Assembly (NCBI RefSeq): GCF_040807025.1
Contig: NC_090946.1
Coordinates: 5,746,001 to 5,810,000 of the forward strand
DNA from: Struthio camelus
Lineage: Eukaryota > Chordata > Aves > Struthioniformes > Struthionidae
Length of the DNA stretch: 64,000 nt
Direction of reading: 5' to 3'
Below the pieces are notes generated by a model. The model searched no databases. It saw nothing but the letters and a program-made list of their open reading frames with translations, and was not told the DNA's origin. How positions within the stretch are numbered: position 1 is the first letter of the stretch; each line of letters starts with the position of its first letter. Made by a program: the position numbers and the translations under genes. Below, one piece after another: positions 35,522 through 49,645 of the stretch.

Positions 35522-36963
35522 GGTCTTCTTCAACGCGGGACAGACCTGCGTGGCACCTGACTATGTGCTGTGCAGCGTGGAGATGCGGGAGAAGCTGCTG
35601 CCGGCCCTGCGTGAGGCCATCACCGAGTTTTACGGCCCCAACCCTCAGGAGTCCCCCGACTTTGCCCACATCGTGGGGGACAAGCAATTCCAGCGGGTGC
35701 GGGCTCTGCTGAGCAGCGGGCGCGTGGCCATCGGAGGGCAGACGGAAGAGCAGGAGCATTACTTTGGTGAGGACATCTGAGCTTGAACTTCATATGGGTT
35801 CGTTCATTCTTGTGAATACATGGTGTGGGCCTGGATTTTGGAGAGCAGCTCACAACCAAAGGGAAGGTGTTAGATGGAAGATACTTATAGGGAAGGTTTG
35901 CATGGAAAGTTGGGAGCTTGGTGGGACCTCCTGTCTTAGAAGAAGCACTTGGCAGCTCATGGGGAGAGGACCGAGGTGACATCTCCCACCTCTGCGCATG
36001 GGTGACGAATTCTGGTTTCTTTTTTCTGCAGCTCCCACAGTGCTGGTGGATGTGCAGCCCTCTGATCCTGCCATGCAAGAAGAGATCTTCGGGCCCATCC
36101 TGCCCATCATCACAGTAGCCAGTGTGGAAGAAGCCATTAATTTTATCAATACTCATAAGCAGCTGCTGGTTGTATATGTCTTCTCCTCTGATAAGAAGGT
36201 GTGGTATATATATAGGCTGAAAGAGAGAGCAAGCAAAACAGGGCTGTAGAACTAGTTCGCACCTTGCTGATAACCCTGGCCATGCCTTGAACTTGTGCTT
36301 GGCACCAGCTGTTCCTCCTTCTCAAGACAGAAATAATAAGGGCAGGCATGGCTGCATAGCCACTCACACTCAGGAATTCCCAGCATGGCCGTGAGTGCTG
36401 AGCAGGCCTCCAAAGACATGGGCTGTGCAGCAGGAACAGGGCTCCTTGCTTTTGCATCAGGGAACAGCCTGAACTGAACTCTAGATATCTTTAACTGAGT
36501 TCTGGATGTTATCAGTAGGATCACAGTGAACTCAGACTGACTTCAGTCTGTGATCAGACCCTCACCTGGGACTGAAACAGGTCAGTGCCTGCTGGCTGAG
36601 AGCAGGATGCTCTCAGAGACTGTGGTCTGGGCACGCAGGGGCTGGTGGTAGAGCTGGCTGATGTCTGGCAAGTGCTGCCTGGGGGCAGCACCTGAGGGCT
36701 TTACTTGTCTCATGAACCTCAGCAGATGTGTTCAACCACGTTGGTGCCCCATGGACACCAACACGGTTAGAGCAGACAGTCTTGGTCGTGGGGGAAGAAC
36801 TGCAGCTCGAGGTGTGGGGACAGGGTCTGAGTCTCACATCCGCCTTCTCTGCTTCCTTTCCAGGTGATGAACCAGGTGCTAGAGCGGACAAGCAGTGGTG
36901 GCTTTTGTGGAAATGGCACCCTGATGCACATAATGTTGACCTCACTGCCATTTGGTGGGATTG

Positions 36964-39044
36964 GTAGGTCCAAATTCCCCAGCCCTGCCTGCCATTGGCC
37001 AACCGTGAGCCAGATGTGATCAGCCCCAACAACTTTGTGTCTGAGCCATGCTGGGCATGGTGAGCCATGGTCTCTGGGGAGATGGGATACCCATGCCTGG
37101 GTGTCTCTACTAGTCAAAATATCTTGGGATCAGCAACAAACTTTGTCATTCGCAGGTTTGCCCTTTTCCCAAGTCTCTTCCAGGGACCTCCTCAGTGGTC
37201 CCATAGTGGACCTCCTCTCTCCACTATGAAAATTGATCATTATTTCCTGCTCACAGCCAGCAGCTGGCTATATTGTAACCACAGCTGGGCAGGAACCCAG
37301 GGCAGAACTCACCTGCCCCCATTGCAGACATGTATGTTGTAGAGAGCCATCTGCGTCCAACCGAGCTGTGCGGGCTCACTCTTTAGTGAAAGGAGAGAAA
37401 CAGCACTTCCGAGCTGTGATTCTTCTGTCCCATTCTGGATGTCTCTTTAGGTTGAAAAAAATCTTGACAAGAAATGCTTATGTCTTTCCTTGGAGAGGAA
37501 GGAGTGTAGATGATGGAAAGACACACATTTGGTCAGATGAGCTTCACTCAACAAGGAAAAATGCAAGAACCTGGGATAGTTCCTATATTCCACTCTGCAC
37601 TTCAGCTCAGTGATAACCATCCAATGACCTTGCTCCACATTGTGGTTGCTGACATGAGAGATACTGAAAATAATTCACCAACTTAACCGGGATTTGCATA
37701 TTATCAGGAAGACCGATCAGCTCAAATTGATTGACAGAATTTTATTGCATCAATTTTCAGCACACAGTTGGATTTCCTTATTTTCATCTCTCTCGCCTGC
37801 CTGGCTTGCTCCCAGCCAGCCAGCTTTCACTTCCTAACAGCAGCTTCACCCATCCTTGGAAAGGGGTGTGAATCCTGCCAGGGCACCGTACACAGGGCAC
37901 TGCGTCAACCTCATTGGAGCCACCTTGATGTTTCCTTGTCTCCAGGCTTGGAGTCTCACCGGCTGCGGGGCCGATGCTGCCCTCGGGGACTCACAGACCG
38001 TTGGGACAGTGCCAGGAGCCCAAGCCACACCAGCTTGCTCCCCTTCCTTGACCAGCAAGCTGTCCTTCACCCTGGGCTGACACCGAGCTAGAGCAGGCCA
38101 GGCAGTGCAGAGGGAGGTCTGTTGTCAGTGTGTACCGCGTCTGAAGCTGGTGCTCAGAGCACGGCTGTGTCTTTCTGGTCGTCTCTGTATTATGGAAGCT
38201 GGAGAGCTCGGCTCACCTGATGTGAGCATCTCACTGCTGCTTCCCGCTCCTGTACTACATCTGGCAGTGATTCCCTTCCACATCATCTGTTGCCAGGCAC
38301 GGTTTCGCGATCGATAAGGTACTTATGTTTTCAAGGTTGGAACGAAAAGAGAACAGCAACTTGAGAGTGGATGTTGGAGGCAGCTACAAGAGAGGAGTGT
38401 AAGACAAAGAAACAAGAGCAGTTTTACTTACCAAGCGTTTTAGGTCCTTCAGCATCTCTGGCTATGGAGATGAGGACGCCAGCATCCCTGGGGGCATCCT
38501 CTAAACAATACTTCTCGGTTTGGAGTTGGTAAGGACAAAAGAGGAGCTCTCACTGCCTCTTCTCTGCCATACCATGCTGAAAGCGCTGCCTTTCCTGGCC
38601 CCCCTCCTGCTTGCCAGGGCTCCCCTGCCTGCAGCCACCAGGGAAGAGGGAGCACTTCTGTCCCTCTCCCCAAACCTGCACGATCACGCGCCAGGCTTCA
38701 GCCTTCGGCTGGTTTCCCCAGCTTAGAAATTCTTGCAGGTACCTTCCCTTATGTTGCAAAGCTGATGTTTCGCACAGCTGCTGTCGCCCTAATTTTTTTT
38801 TTTTTTAATATCAGCCTCGTTTAACACAGCGAGCTTCGCATGGAGACTGAGGACGCCGCAGGAAATGGTGAAATTCAGAACGGCTAGAGGGTCTCTGGCA
38901 GGCCCCTTCTCTTACGGGTCCTGTGCTCGGCTCTCCTCCCCGAAAACGTCCCCGAAGCTCTGACAGCACTTTGCACTGCCCAGCCAAAGCCTCTCCAGCC
39001 TCCCTACTGCTCCTCCCGGCCCCCAAGGCCCTCCCGCCCGCCAC
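36964..39044. other. Copy B downstream region without the expected last exon
   Basis: Positions 36964-37100 match the copy A intron after exon 9, and 37790-38280 match copy A 27200-27560. The stretch between them differs. Beyond 38290, where copy A has its final exon, similarity stops. A 79-nt open segment with good minus-strand splice signals (38432-38510) is treated as a weak candidate only. A T-rich tract sits at 38792-38808. Confidence 0.5.
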
Positions 39045-39875
39045 GCGCCTCCTGTGCCCCACACGGCCCTGTGCCCCACATGCCTCCCTCTGCCCCACAC
39101 ACCCCCTTGTGCCCCACATGCCTCCCTGAGCCCCACATGCCTCCCTGTGCCCCACAGGCATCCCTTGTGCCCCATGCTTCCCTTGTGCCCCACAGGCCTC
39201 CCTGTGCCCCACATCTCCCTGTGCCCCATATGCCTCCCTGTGCCCCTCAGGCACCCCGTGCCCCACATGCCTCCCTGTGTCCCTCAGGCATCCTGTGCCC
39301 CACACACCCCCTTGTGCCCCACATGCCTCCCTGTGCCCCACATGCCTCCCTGTGCCCCACAGGCATCCTGCGCCCCACACACCCCCTTGTGCCCCACATA
39401 CCTCCCTGTGTCCCTCAGGCATCCTGTGCCCCACACACCCCCTTGTGCCCCACATGCCTCCCTGTGCCCCACATGCTGCCCTGTGCCCCACGTCCCCTTG
39501 TGCCCCACATGCCTCCCTCTGCCCCACATGCCTCCCTGCGCCCCACATCTCCCTGTGCCCCACGTCTCCCTGTGCCCCACATGCCTCCCTCTGCCCCACA
39601 GGCATCCTGTGCCCCACATGCCTCCCTGTGACCCACGTCTCCCTGTGCCCCACATGCCTCCCTGTGCCCCTCAGGCACCCCGTGCCCCACACACCCCTGT
39701 GCCCCACACACCCCCTTGTGCCCCACATGCCTCCCTGTGCCCCACATGCCTCCCTGTGCCCCACAAGCATCTTGTGCCCCATGCCTCCCTGTGCCCCACA
39801 CGCCTCCCTGTGCCTCACACCGTCTTGTGCCCCACACGCCTCCGCCCCAAATGTCGCCCAGCGCCCCACACCCCC
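39045..39875. repeat. 19-bp minisatellite upstream of ALDH3B copy C
   Basis: More than 35 degenerate copies of a 19-bp unit CATGCCTCCCTGTGCCCCA with variants (CACACCCCCTTGTGCCCCA, CAGGCATCC). The plus strand is C- and T-rich. Long open frames on both strands here are repeat artefacts. Confidence 0.92.
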
Positions 39876-39879
39876 CCCG

Positions 39880-40410
39880 GTCTCACACGACTCCTGCCCC
39901 CCCCCCGCGCCTCCAGACACCCCGCGCTCCTCCCCGTGCCCCGCCGCCTGCCCCACTCCTCCCCTTCCGCTGCCCGGCCCTCCGGGGTTACCCTCGCGCC
40001 CTGCGGGCACCGCCGGGCCCCCGCGCGCTGCAGAGGGAGTGACCGGGGCGGGAGGGGGGGGGACCCCGAAGCCTCGGGGCTCCCTTGCAGCGGCAGCAGC
40101 TGCCCCCCCCCCCAAAAAAAAAAAACAAATCCTCCGGACGCTGGGCTGTCCCCTCCCAGCCCCCGGGGTCCTCTCCCCTCGAGGCTTTCTGAGCCCTCTA
40201 CGTCCAGGGGTTTGGTTTGGGGTCCGAGCTGGGACTTGTCCTCGTCTTTCTTGCCTGGCATGTCGCTCTTGCTGGTCTAGCCGGCTCAGACCTTGCGGCT
40301 CGGCAGCTTCCTGGCAAAGCGAGGCCAAGGTGAGGCAGCCGGAGGGCAGGAGCCCGCGGGCGCCTCCTCGGAGCGCAGGCAGGGAGCTCAGAGGAGGCGA
40401 CCAGGTAAGG
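39880..40410 (+). promoter_or_regulatory. CpG-rich promoter and possible noncoding first exon of copy C
   Basis: GC- and CpG-rich sequence follows the minisatellite. A good donor, CCAG/GTAAGG with GT at 40405-40406, could end a noncoding first exon that splices to the acceptor at 41258-41259 just before the ATG. A poly-C/poly-A tract lies near 40107-40126. Confidence 0.4.
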
Positions 40411-41260
40411 CACGAGCCCCACAGCGGCCTGGGGTGTGTGTGTGTGTGGGGCGGGGGGGGACGAGGGCCGCCAGCCGCAGCCCTTGCAGGGTCGCCGTCC
40501 GCCTGCGCCGTCCCTCTCCGCTCTGCCCTTTTTTTTTGTTGTCGTCGTCGTTGTTTCCTTTCGGCTCCGGCAGGGCTCGTTTCTGGGTTCCTCCCTACCC
40601 ACCTCCACCTCCCAGCCGCTCTCCGTCTCCTTTCTGCCAGTCCGCTCGGCCCTCATCTCGCCACCTTGTCGCGGGAAACCCTGCTGCTGGTCGCCCTCCA
40701 AAGGCTCTCGGTCCCCGCTACAAGGCTGTCTGGACGGGTGGTTTGGGGGGGGGGGGGGGGCGGATGCCGAGCCGGTCGGGCGAACCTCGAGCGGCGGGTT
40801 GGCGGTCGACGGAGGTAGAGCTTTCACGTGCTTCACCAAAACAGCAAAACCAATCAATTGCACCCTCCGTTGGCCCTCGAGAACAAAGTCCTGCCCGGCG
40901 TGACGCACTGCAGAGCGGAGGGATGCGTCGGGCTGGCTCCTTCCTCGGTCTGCACCCTCCTAGGTTGCAGTCCAGCCCGTGCCAGGGGCGGGGGTCCTGC
41001 TCCCCGCCGCACCGCAAGCCCACGGCCGCTTGCTGGCTGGTGGAGAGGGAAACGAGGCAGCTTTTGCCCATCCATGGGTCAGACCTGGCGCTCTGTGCAG
41101 GGGGGGGGGAACAGCGAGGGCGGGTGGCAGTGCCATCCAGACGGTGCCCCCGGATTTAACCCCCTAGTCGGGTCCGAGCCCCCTCCTCTGACTCAATGCC
41201 AGTGACGTCTCCTTACCCCGGATGGGACCCCAGGACCCCTCTCCTTGCACCCCTCGCAGG

Positions 41261-44200
41261 ATGAACCCCTACGCGGGGCTGGTGAGCCGCCTGCGGGCGG
41301 CCTGGCTCTCGGGGAAGACGCGGCCCGTGGAGTACCGCGTGGCCCAGCTGGAGGCCCTGGGCCGCTTCCTGGAGGAGAAGAAGCAGGACATCCTGGAGGC
41401 CTTGGCCTCTGACATGCGCAAGGTGAGACCACGATCCTGCAGCCCAGCGCGTCCCTCTGGACTCGTGCTCACAGGCCTCAGCTAGAGGAATCCCGCCGGG
41501 CAAGTCTACCTGCCTCATACCCAAAGGTGCTGGGCAGCTGTGCCCTGGCAGTGAAGGACCGAGAGCCTGGCTGACCCTCTCAGCCCCCAAAGCACGTTTG
41601 GGCATGTCCTTGCAGAGGCGACTGGGCAACCTCACCAACCTCCCGCCCTTCTCCTCGCTTGCTATTTGCACAGCACAACAAAAAGCGTTTTTTCTAACCG
41701 TTTTGGATTTGCAGCCTCCCAGGCATTTCCTGGTGGCACTTGTTTGCTGGTGGCCTTTGCTTTTTGCTGTTAGCTTTTGGAGGAAGCCCTTGGATACCTA
41801 GGGTGTGGGAGGGAAAACAAACGGCAACTCCCTTTTGGCTGCACAGAAATAGAATAAATTAGCCCTGGGGAAGCCTTTGCCGAGAGCAATTTGGGGCCTC
41901 TGTTGTCATCTCCGCCTCTGGAGCCGTGTCCACACTGTGCGGCCATCCGGAGCAACTGAAACTCTCGAGTTACCAAACATATATGTTCAAGCAAGAACCT
42001 CTGTCACGCCTAAAGAACCTGCTGGCACGGGGTGGCGCAGGGCCCGGCAGACATGCCATCGTGCCATGACATAGGTGCCCTGCTGGAGCAGCGTCCTGCC
42101 CCACCAGAGCTGGTAGCACCTTGCTTAAGGCTACCCAGGAGGCTCTGTGCTTGCAGCTGGGAGGACAACCATCTCCATGGGGTGGCTGTGGAGCGGTGCC
42201 TCTGGTTGGGGAGGGGAGCTGCGCTGACCTCCTCTGTGTCCCCAGCCCCCCTTTGAAGTGGAGATCTCCGAGATCTCCATTTGCAGGAGCGAGCTCAACT
42301 ATGCACTGAACAACCTGGGCTCCTGGATGAAGGACGAACATGTGGAGAAGAACTGGGTAAGAGCCAGTGGCCAGGCAGGTCTGAGCTGGGGAGGCACAGG
42401 ATGGGAGCTGGGGGCTCCTCACCCCATGTTTCCCTCCCCAGGTGACACAGCTGGACTCAGCCTTCATCCGCAAGGACCCCTATGGAGTGGTGCTCATCAT
42501 TGCGCCCTGGAATTACCCCATCAACCTCCTCCTGGTGCCCCTCATTGGGGCCATTGCTGCCGGTGAGACTGGGCTGCATTTCCCCCATCCTGGGGGTCGC
42601 CAGGTGCCAGGACCTCAGTGTGGAGGGGTGCCTGGTGTCCTCCGTGGGGCAGGCAGGGGCACCGCGGACAGTGCTCCCCAAGGAGCACCCCCAGTGCTCC
42701 CCAAGGGTGAGGTTCTTACTGGGAGGGAACCCCTGTCCCGTAGGTAACTGCGTCGTCATGAAACCCTCCGAGATCAGCAAGGAAGTGGAGAAGTTAGTGG
42801 CAGAGATGCTGCCCAGCTACTTGGACAAGGTAGGAAATGTCTCTGTCCTGGCCCCCTTCCTCTCCATTGGCTGTAGCGGGATTGTTCCCCGGCACCCACC
42901 CTCTCATGGCCACCGTCGGTTGAGCCCCACACCCCCACGCCTCGATGCTCAGCCTGCGTGTCTCCCTCCCCATGTGGTTACCCTGCTCCTGCCGGGCTCA
43001 GGCCCTGCACTCCCCTGCTGTCTGCGTTGCAGGACTGCTTTGCTGTGGTGACAGCTGGCGTGGAGGAGACCAACAAACTGCTGGAGAACAAATTCGACTA
43101 CATCTTCTTCACCGGTACGTCCTCAGGGGCCTGGGCTCCATGCTCCCGTCCCATCCCTGCCCTTCTTCTTCAAGATGGGGATGTGAGAATGGTGGCCAGC
43201 TCATCCCCAGAGACCCCAGCAAGCCCGGCAGCGATCTGGGCTTTCCCATCTCAGAGCCTGGCTGCACTCACAGGGGGTGAGAGCCGAGAGGGACAGGCTG
43301 GGGTAGCTTTCTCCAGCCCTCAGAAGGAGAGCCGGTGTAGGGCGCAGCCCCCAGGAGCGCGAGCTGCAGGGCTGGGCACTCATGCTGCTCTCCCTGCCCT
43401 CAGGCAGCCCCTCCGTGGGCAGGATCGTTATGACAGCCGCTGCCAAGCACCTGACGCCAGTGACGCTGGAGCTGGGGGGCAAGAACCCCTGCTACGTGTC
43501 TGACACCTGCGAGGTGCACAACGTGGCCAGGCGGGTGGCCTGGGGGCGCTTCTTCAACGCGGGACAGACCTGCGTGGCGCCTGACTACGTGCTGTGCAGC
43601 GTGGAGATGCGGGAGAAGCTGCTGCCGGCCCTGCGTGAGGCCATCACCGAGTTTTACGGCCCCAACCCTCAGGAGTCCCCCGACTTTGCCCGCATCGTGG
43701 GGGACAAGCAATTCCAGCGGGTGCGGGCTCTGCTGAGCAGCGGGCGCGTGGCCATCGGAGGGCAGACGGATGAGCAGGAGCGCTACGTCGGTGAGGGCGC
43801 AGGACTGCATCATGGGGCAGGAGCGTTGGTGGAGGTGACGGGGCCCCTCTCCCCGCCGCGGTGGGTGCTTTCCCACAGAGCGTGGCACATCGCAGGCCGC
43901 ACGTGCTGGGTTTGGTATTCACGCTCAGGTTGCGCGAGGCCCTGCTACGAAAGCTCAGCTCTTGCCTCGGCTCTCCTCCCCTCTTCCGGGCTGTCTCACC
44001 CCGTGGACACCAAGCCAGCTTTGCCTTGAGGTCGCATCCGCGTTGTCACTTGTTTCGGCCACAGATCTCAGCTGAAGTCAGGACTTGCCCCGATATCCCC
44101 ATCCTCAAAAGGGCTTTTTTGCTGGCTGCTCCCAGCCGCTTTCCGTGCGGCTTTGAAGGAGCGGTTGAACTGATCTCTCCCACATACCTGACCCTCCACC

Positions 44201-45097
44201 ACTGCCCTGGGTGGCTGATCCTACCGGGCACCGGGCGCTCGTTGCCGCACGCAGCGAAGCCGTTGGCGGCGGAGGCCCGCGGCCCGCCCAGACCGCGCCT
44301 CGCTCTTCCCGGCCTTGTCGCCTCTCCGCAGCTCCCACGGTGCTGGTGGACGTGCGGCCGGAGGACCCCGTCATGCAGGAGGAGATCTTTGGGCCCGTCC
44401 TGCCCGTCCTCACCGTGGCCGACGTGGACGAAGCCATCGCCTTCATCAACGCCCGGGAGCGGCCGCTGGCCCTCTACGCCTTCTCCTCCTGCAAGAAGGC
44501 ACGGCGATGAGCGGGGGGTCCGGGGCCAGGCCCGCCTTCCCGGGGACGCCCCGGGGTGGGGGGCGGCCTCGGCCCTGGCCGGCAGGAGGGAGGCGATGGG
44601 TGGGGGACAGAGCGGGGCGCCCTGCCCTCACCCACCTCACCACCCCCAGGTGCTGAAGCGGGTGCTGGAGCGGACGAGCAGCGGCGGCTTCTGCGCCAAC
44701 GACACCGTGATGCACATGACGCTCAACTCGCTGCCCTTCGGCGGCATCGGTAGGATGAGGCCAGCGGGCCCTGACGCCCCTCCGGCCCCCGGACCCCCCC
44801 CGGCCCCCGGACCCCTCCCCGGTCCCCCAGCCCCTCCGGTCCCCCCGGGGTGGGTTGAGGGCACCGTCGGGGGGTGGCGGTGCTGAGGTGCCGTGTGTCG
44901 CAGGGCCCAGCGGCCTGGGCCGCTACCACGGGCGCTTCAGCTTCGAGGCCTTCTCGCACCCGCGCTCCGCGCTGCTGCGCGCCGCCGGCCGCGAGGCCCT
45001 CAACGGCCCGCGCTACCCGCCCTACGCCGCCCGCCGCCTCCCGCTGCTCCGCGCCGCCGCCGAGACCAAGCGCGCCGCCGCCTGCGCCCTCCTCTGA
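41261..45097 (+). CDS. ALDH3B1: ALDH3B-type aldehyde dehydrogenase, copy C (intact)
   Basis: It probably oxidises lipid-derived fatty aldehydes. Nine coding exons: 41261-41422, 42246-42356, 42442-42562, 42744-42829, 43033-43114, 43404-43790, 44332-44498, 44650-44749, 44904-45097. They total 1410 nt, 469 residues; human ALDH3B1 has 468. The start ATG is one base inside the exon ([15 protein letters not shown]) and aligns with the human start, so this copy keeps the ancestral N-terminus that copies A and B replaced. Catalytic Glu ([10 protein letters not shown]) and Cys ([12 protein letters not shown]) are present. The C-terminus is CALL, a CAAX-type motif ending in Leu. The last two introns and exons are extremely GC-rich. 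The donor after exon 7 is GC (AAG/GCACGG) rather than GT, unlike copies A and B. A poly(A) signal follows at 45126. Confidence 0.95.
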
Positions 45098-45125
45098 CCC
45101 GCCACCCCCGCCGCCTACCGCCCGC

Positions 45126-45131
45126 AATAAA
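45126..45131 (+). terminator. ALDH3B copy C polyadenylation signal
   Basis: AATAAA 28 bases after the stop codon, giving a very short 3' UTR. Confidence 0.8.
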
Positions 45132-45239
45132 GAGCCGCCGCCGCCGCCGCCCGACTCGCTTGCTGACCGTCCCCACCCCGGGCTCGAACCCGCGGCCCCG
45201 CCGCCGCCGTTCGCCCTCCCTGCCCCTCGGCCCCGCCCA

Positions 45240-45650
45240 ACCCCTCGGCCACGCCCCGCCCCGCCGCGCAGCCAATCCCCGCCGCCGTCCCCCTCCCCTC
45301 CCGCTGTTCCCTCTCCCCGCCCCGCCTCCGGCTGCCCTCGGCCCCGCCCCGCAGCCAATCCCCGGCGCCGCCCCCCCCCTTTCCCCGTGTTCCCCCTCCC
45401 CGCCCCGCCGCTCCGCCCCGCCCCTCATTGGGGCAGTACCAGCCAATGAGAGGCGAGCTGAGCGCTCGCTGGCCCCGCCCGCCAGCGCGGGGGGAGCCGC
45501 TCCGCCCCCTTTCCCCCTCCTCCCCGCTCTCCGGTCCCGTGACCGCTGCCGCCCGTTCTGCGCCTGCGCCGCCGGCCAGCGCGCCTGCGCGCTTCGCCGT
45601 AGGGGGCGGGCCAGGGGTCAGGACGCCTGGGTCCTTGGGGGGGGAGGTAA
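45240..45650 (+). promoter_or_regulatory. NDUFS8: NDUFS8 promoter: repeated CCAAT boxes and NRF-1-like sites
   Basis: AGCCAATCCCCG occurs twice, about 85 bp apart (near 45270 and 45353), each in a CCCCGCCCCGC-type setting that is also repeated. Two more CCAAT cores are at 45424-45428 (reverse, CTCATTGGGG) and near 45442 (CCAATGAG). Two NRF-1-like palindromes, TGCGCCTGCGC at 45559-45569 and GCGCCTGCGCGC at 45581-45592, follow, as expected for a respiratory-chain gene. A noncoding exon may end at GGGAG/GTAAGG (GT 45647-45648). Confidence 0.65.
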
Positions 45651-46450
45651 GGGGCGGGGGGGCCGGGACGCCTGAGCCCCTCGGCGGGGGGCGGCGATGA
45701 GGACACTTGCGGCGCGGGGGAGCGGGGCGGGGGGCGATCAGGGCGCCTGGGTCCCTTGGAAAGCGGGTAGTCGAGACACTTGGGCCCTGGGAGGGGGTGT
45801 CAGGACGCCTGGGCCCCCTGCGGGGTGGGGGTGGGGGGAGGGCAGGACGCCTGGGCCCCCTGTGGGGAGGGGGAACAGGACGCCTGGGTCCCCTGTAGGG
45901 TGTGGGGGGAGGGCAGGACGCTTGGGCCCCCTTGCGGGGTGTGTGTGGGGGGAACAGGACACCTGGGTCCCCTGGGGGGGGGACAGGACGCCTGGGTCCC
46001 CTTTGGGGGGGGGACAGGACACCGGGGCCCCTTGCTGCGGGGTGTGTGGGGGGGAACAGGACACCTGGGTCCCCTGGGGGGGGGGACAGGACGCCTGGGT
46101 CCCCTGGGGGGGGCAGGACACCTGGGTCCCCTGCGGGGTGTGGGGGGGGCAGGACACCGGGGCCCCCTGCGGGGTGTGGGGGGGAGGGCAGGACGCCAGG
46201 GCCCCTTGCTGAGGGGGAGCCCAGGATGTCTGGGTCTCTTGTAGTGGAGGGGTGCGGGCCAAGACACCTCTGGGAAGCAGGGGTTCAGGATGCCTGGGGG
46301 CCTTGGTGGGGAGCGGGGAGGCAGGATGCCTGGGGGCCTGGTGGCACGGGGGAGCTCAGGACATCTGGGTCTCTTCTGGTGGATGGGTGGGGGGCAGGAT
46401 ACCGGTGTGGCCTTGTGGGAAGTGGGGGGATCCAAGACGCCTCGGTCCCA
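45610..46450. repeat. G-rich minisatellite in probable NDUFS8 intron 1
   Basis: About twenty degenerate units built on CAGGACGCCTGGGTCCCCTG followed by a variable run of G with GGGGTGTGGGGG. Unit length varies around 30-45 bp because the G runs differ. The sense strand of NDUFS8 is G-rich, with many runs of four or more G in series. It ends about 120 bp before the ATG exon acceptor at 46561-46562. Confidence 0.9.
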
Positions 46451-46570
46451 TGCTGGTCCGGAGCCTGCGTGGCTGGCTCCCTCCCAGCTGGACCTCGGTG
46501 GGTGCCAGCCTGGGGACAAGGCTGGCACTGAGTGACGGGACAGGCTGCTGTCCCTGCTGCAGGACTGGAC

Positions 46571-49645
<3,075 letters not shown>

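Larger units (their letters stand above)
29331..36963 (+). pseudogene. ALDH3B1: ALDH3B-type copy B, damaged, lacks final exon
   Basis: Nine exons match copies A and C: 29331-29458, 29717-29879, 34004-34114, 34282-34402, 34573-34658, 34956-35037, 35382-35766, 36032-36198, 36864-36963. The large exon is 385 nt instead of 387. Two bases are missing near 35523 (copy A reads GGCCTGGGGGCGCTTCTTC, copy B GGCCTGGGGTCTTCTTC), which shifts frame directly before the catalytic FNAGQTC motif. In addition, no counterpart of the terminal exon (GLGKYHSRF and the CAAX end) was found between 36964 and copy C, although intron sequence equivalent to copy A intron 9 is present near 37790-38280. The first exon (MQQPLEVPGQR) and the other splice sites look intact. 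Loss appears recent. A sequencing error could explain the two-base gap but not the missing exon. Confidence 0.85.

Noticed and set aside
38811-40818. Open frames of about 505 and 513 codons across the 19-bp repeat and the copy C promoter
   Set aside because: They are repeat-driven, low-complexity His/Pro/Cys or Gly/Arg text with no splice logic or homology.
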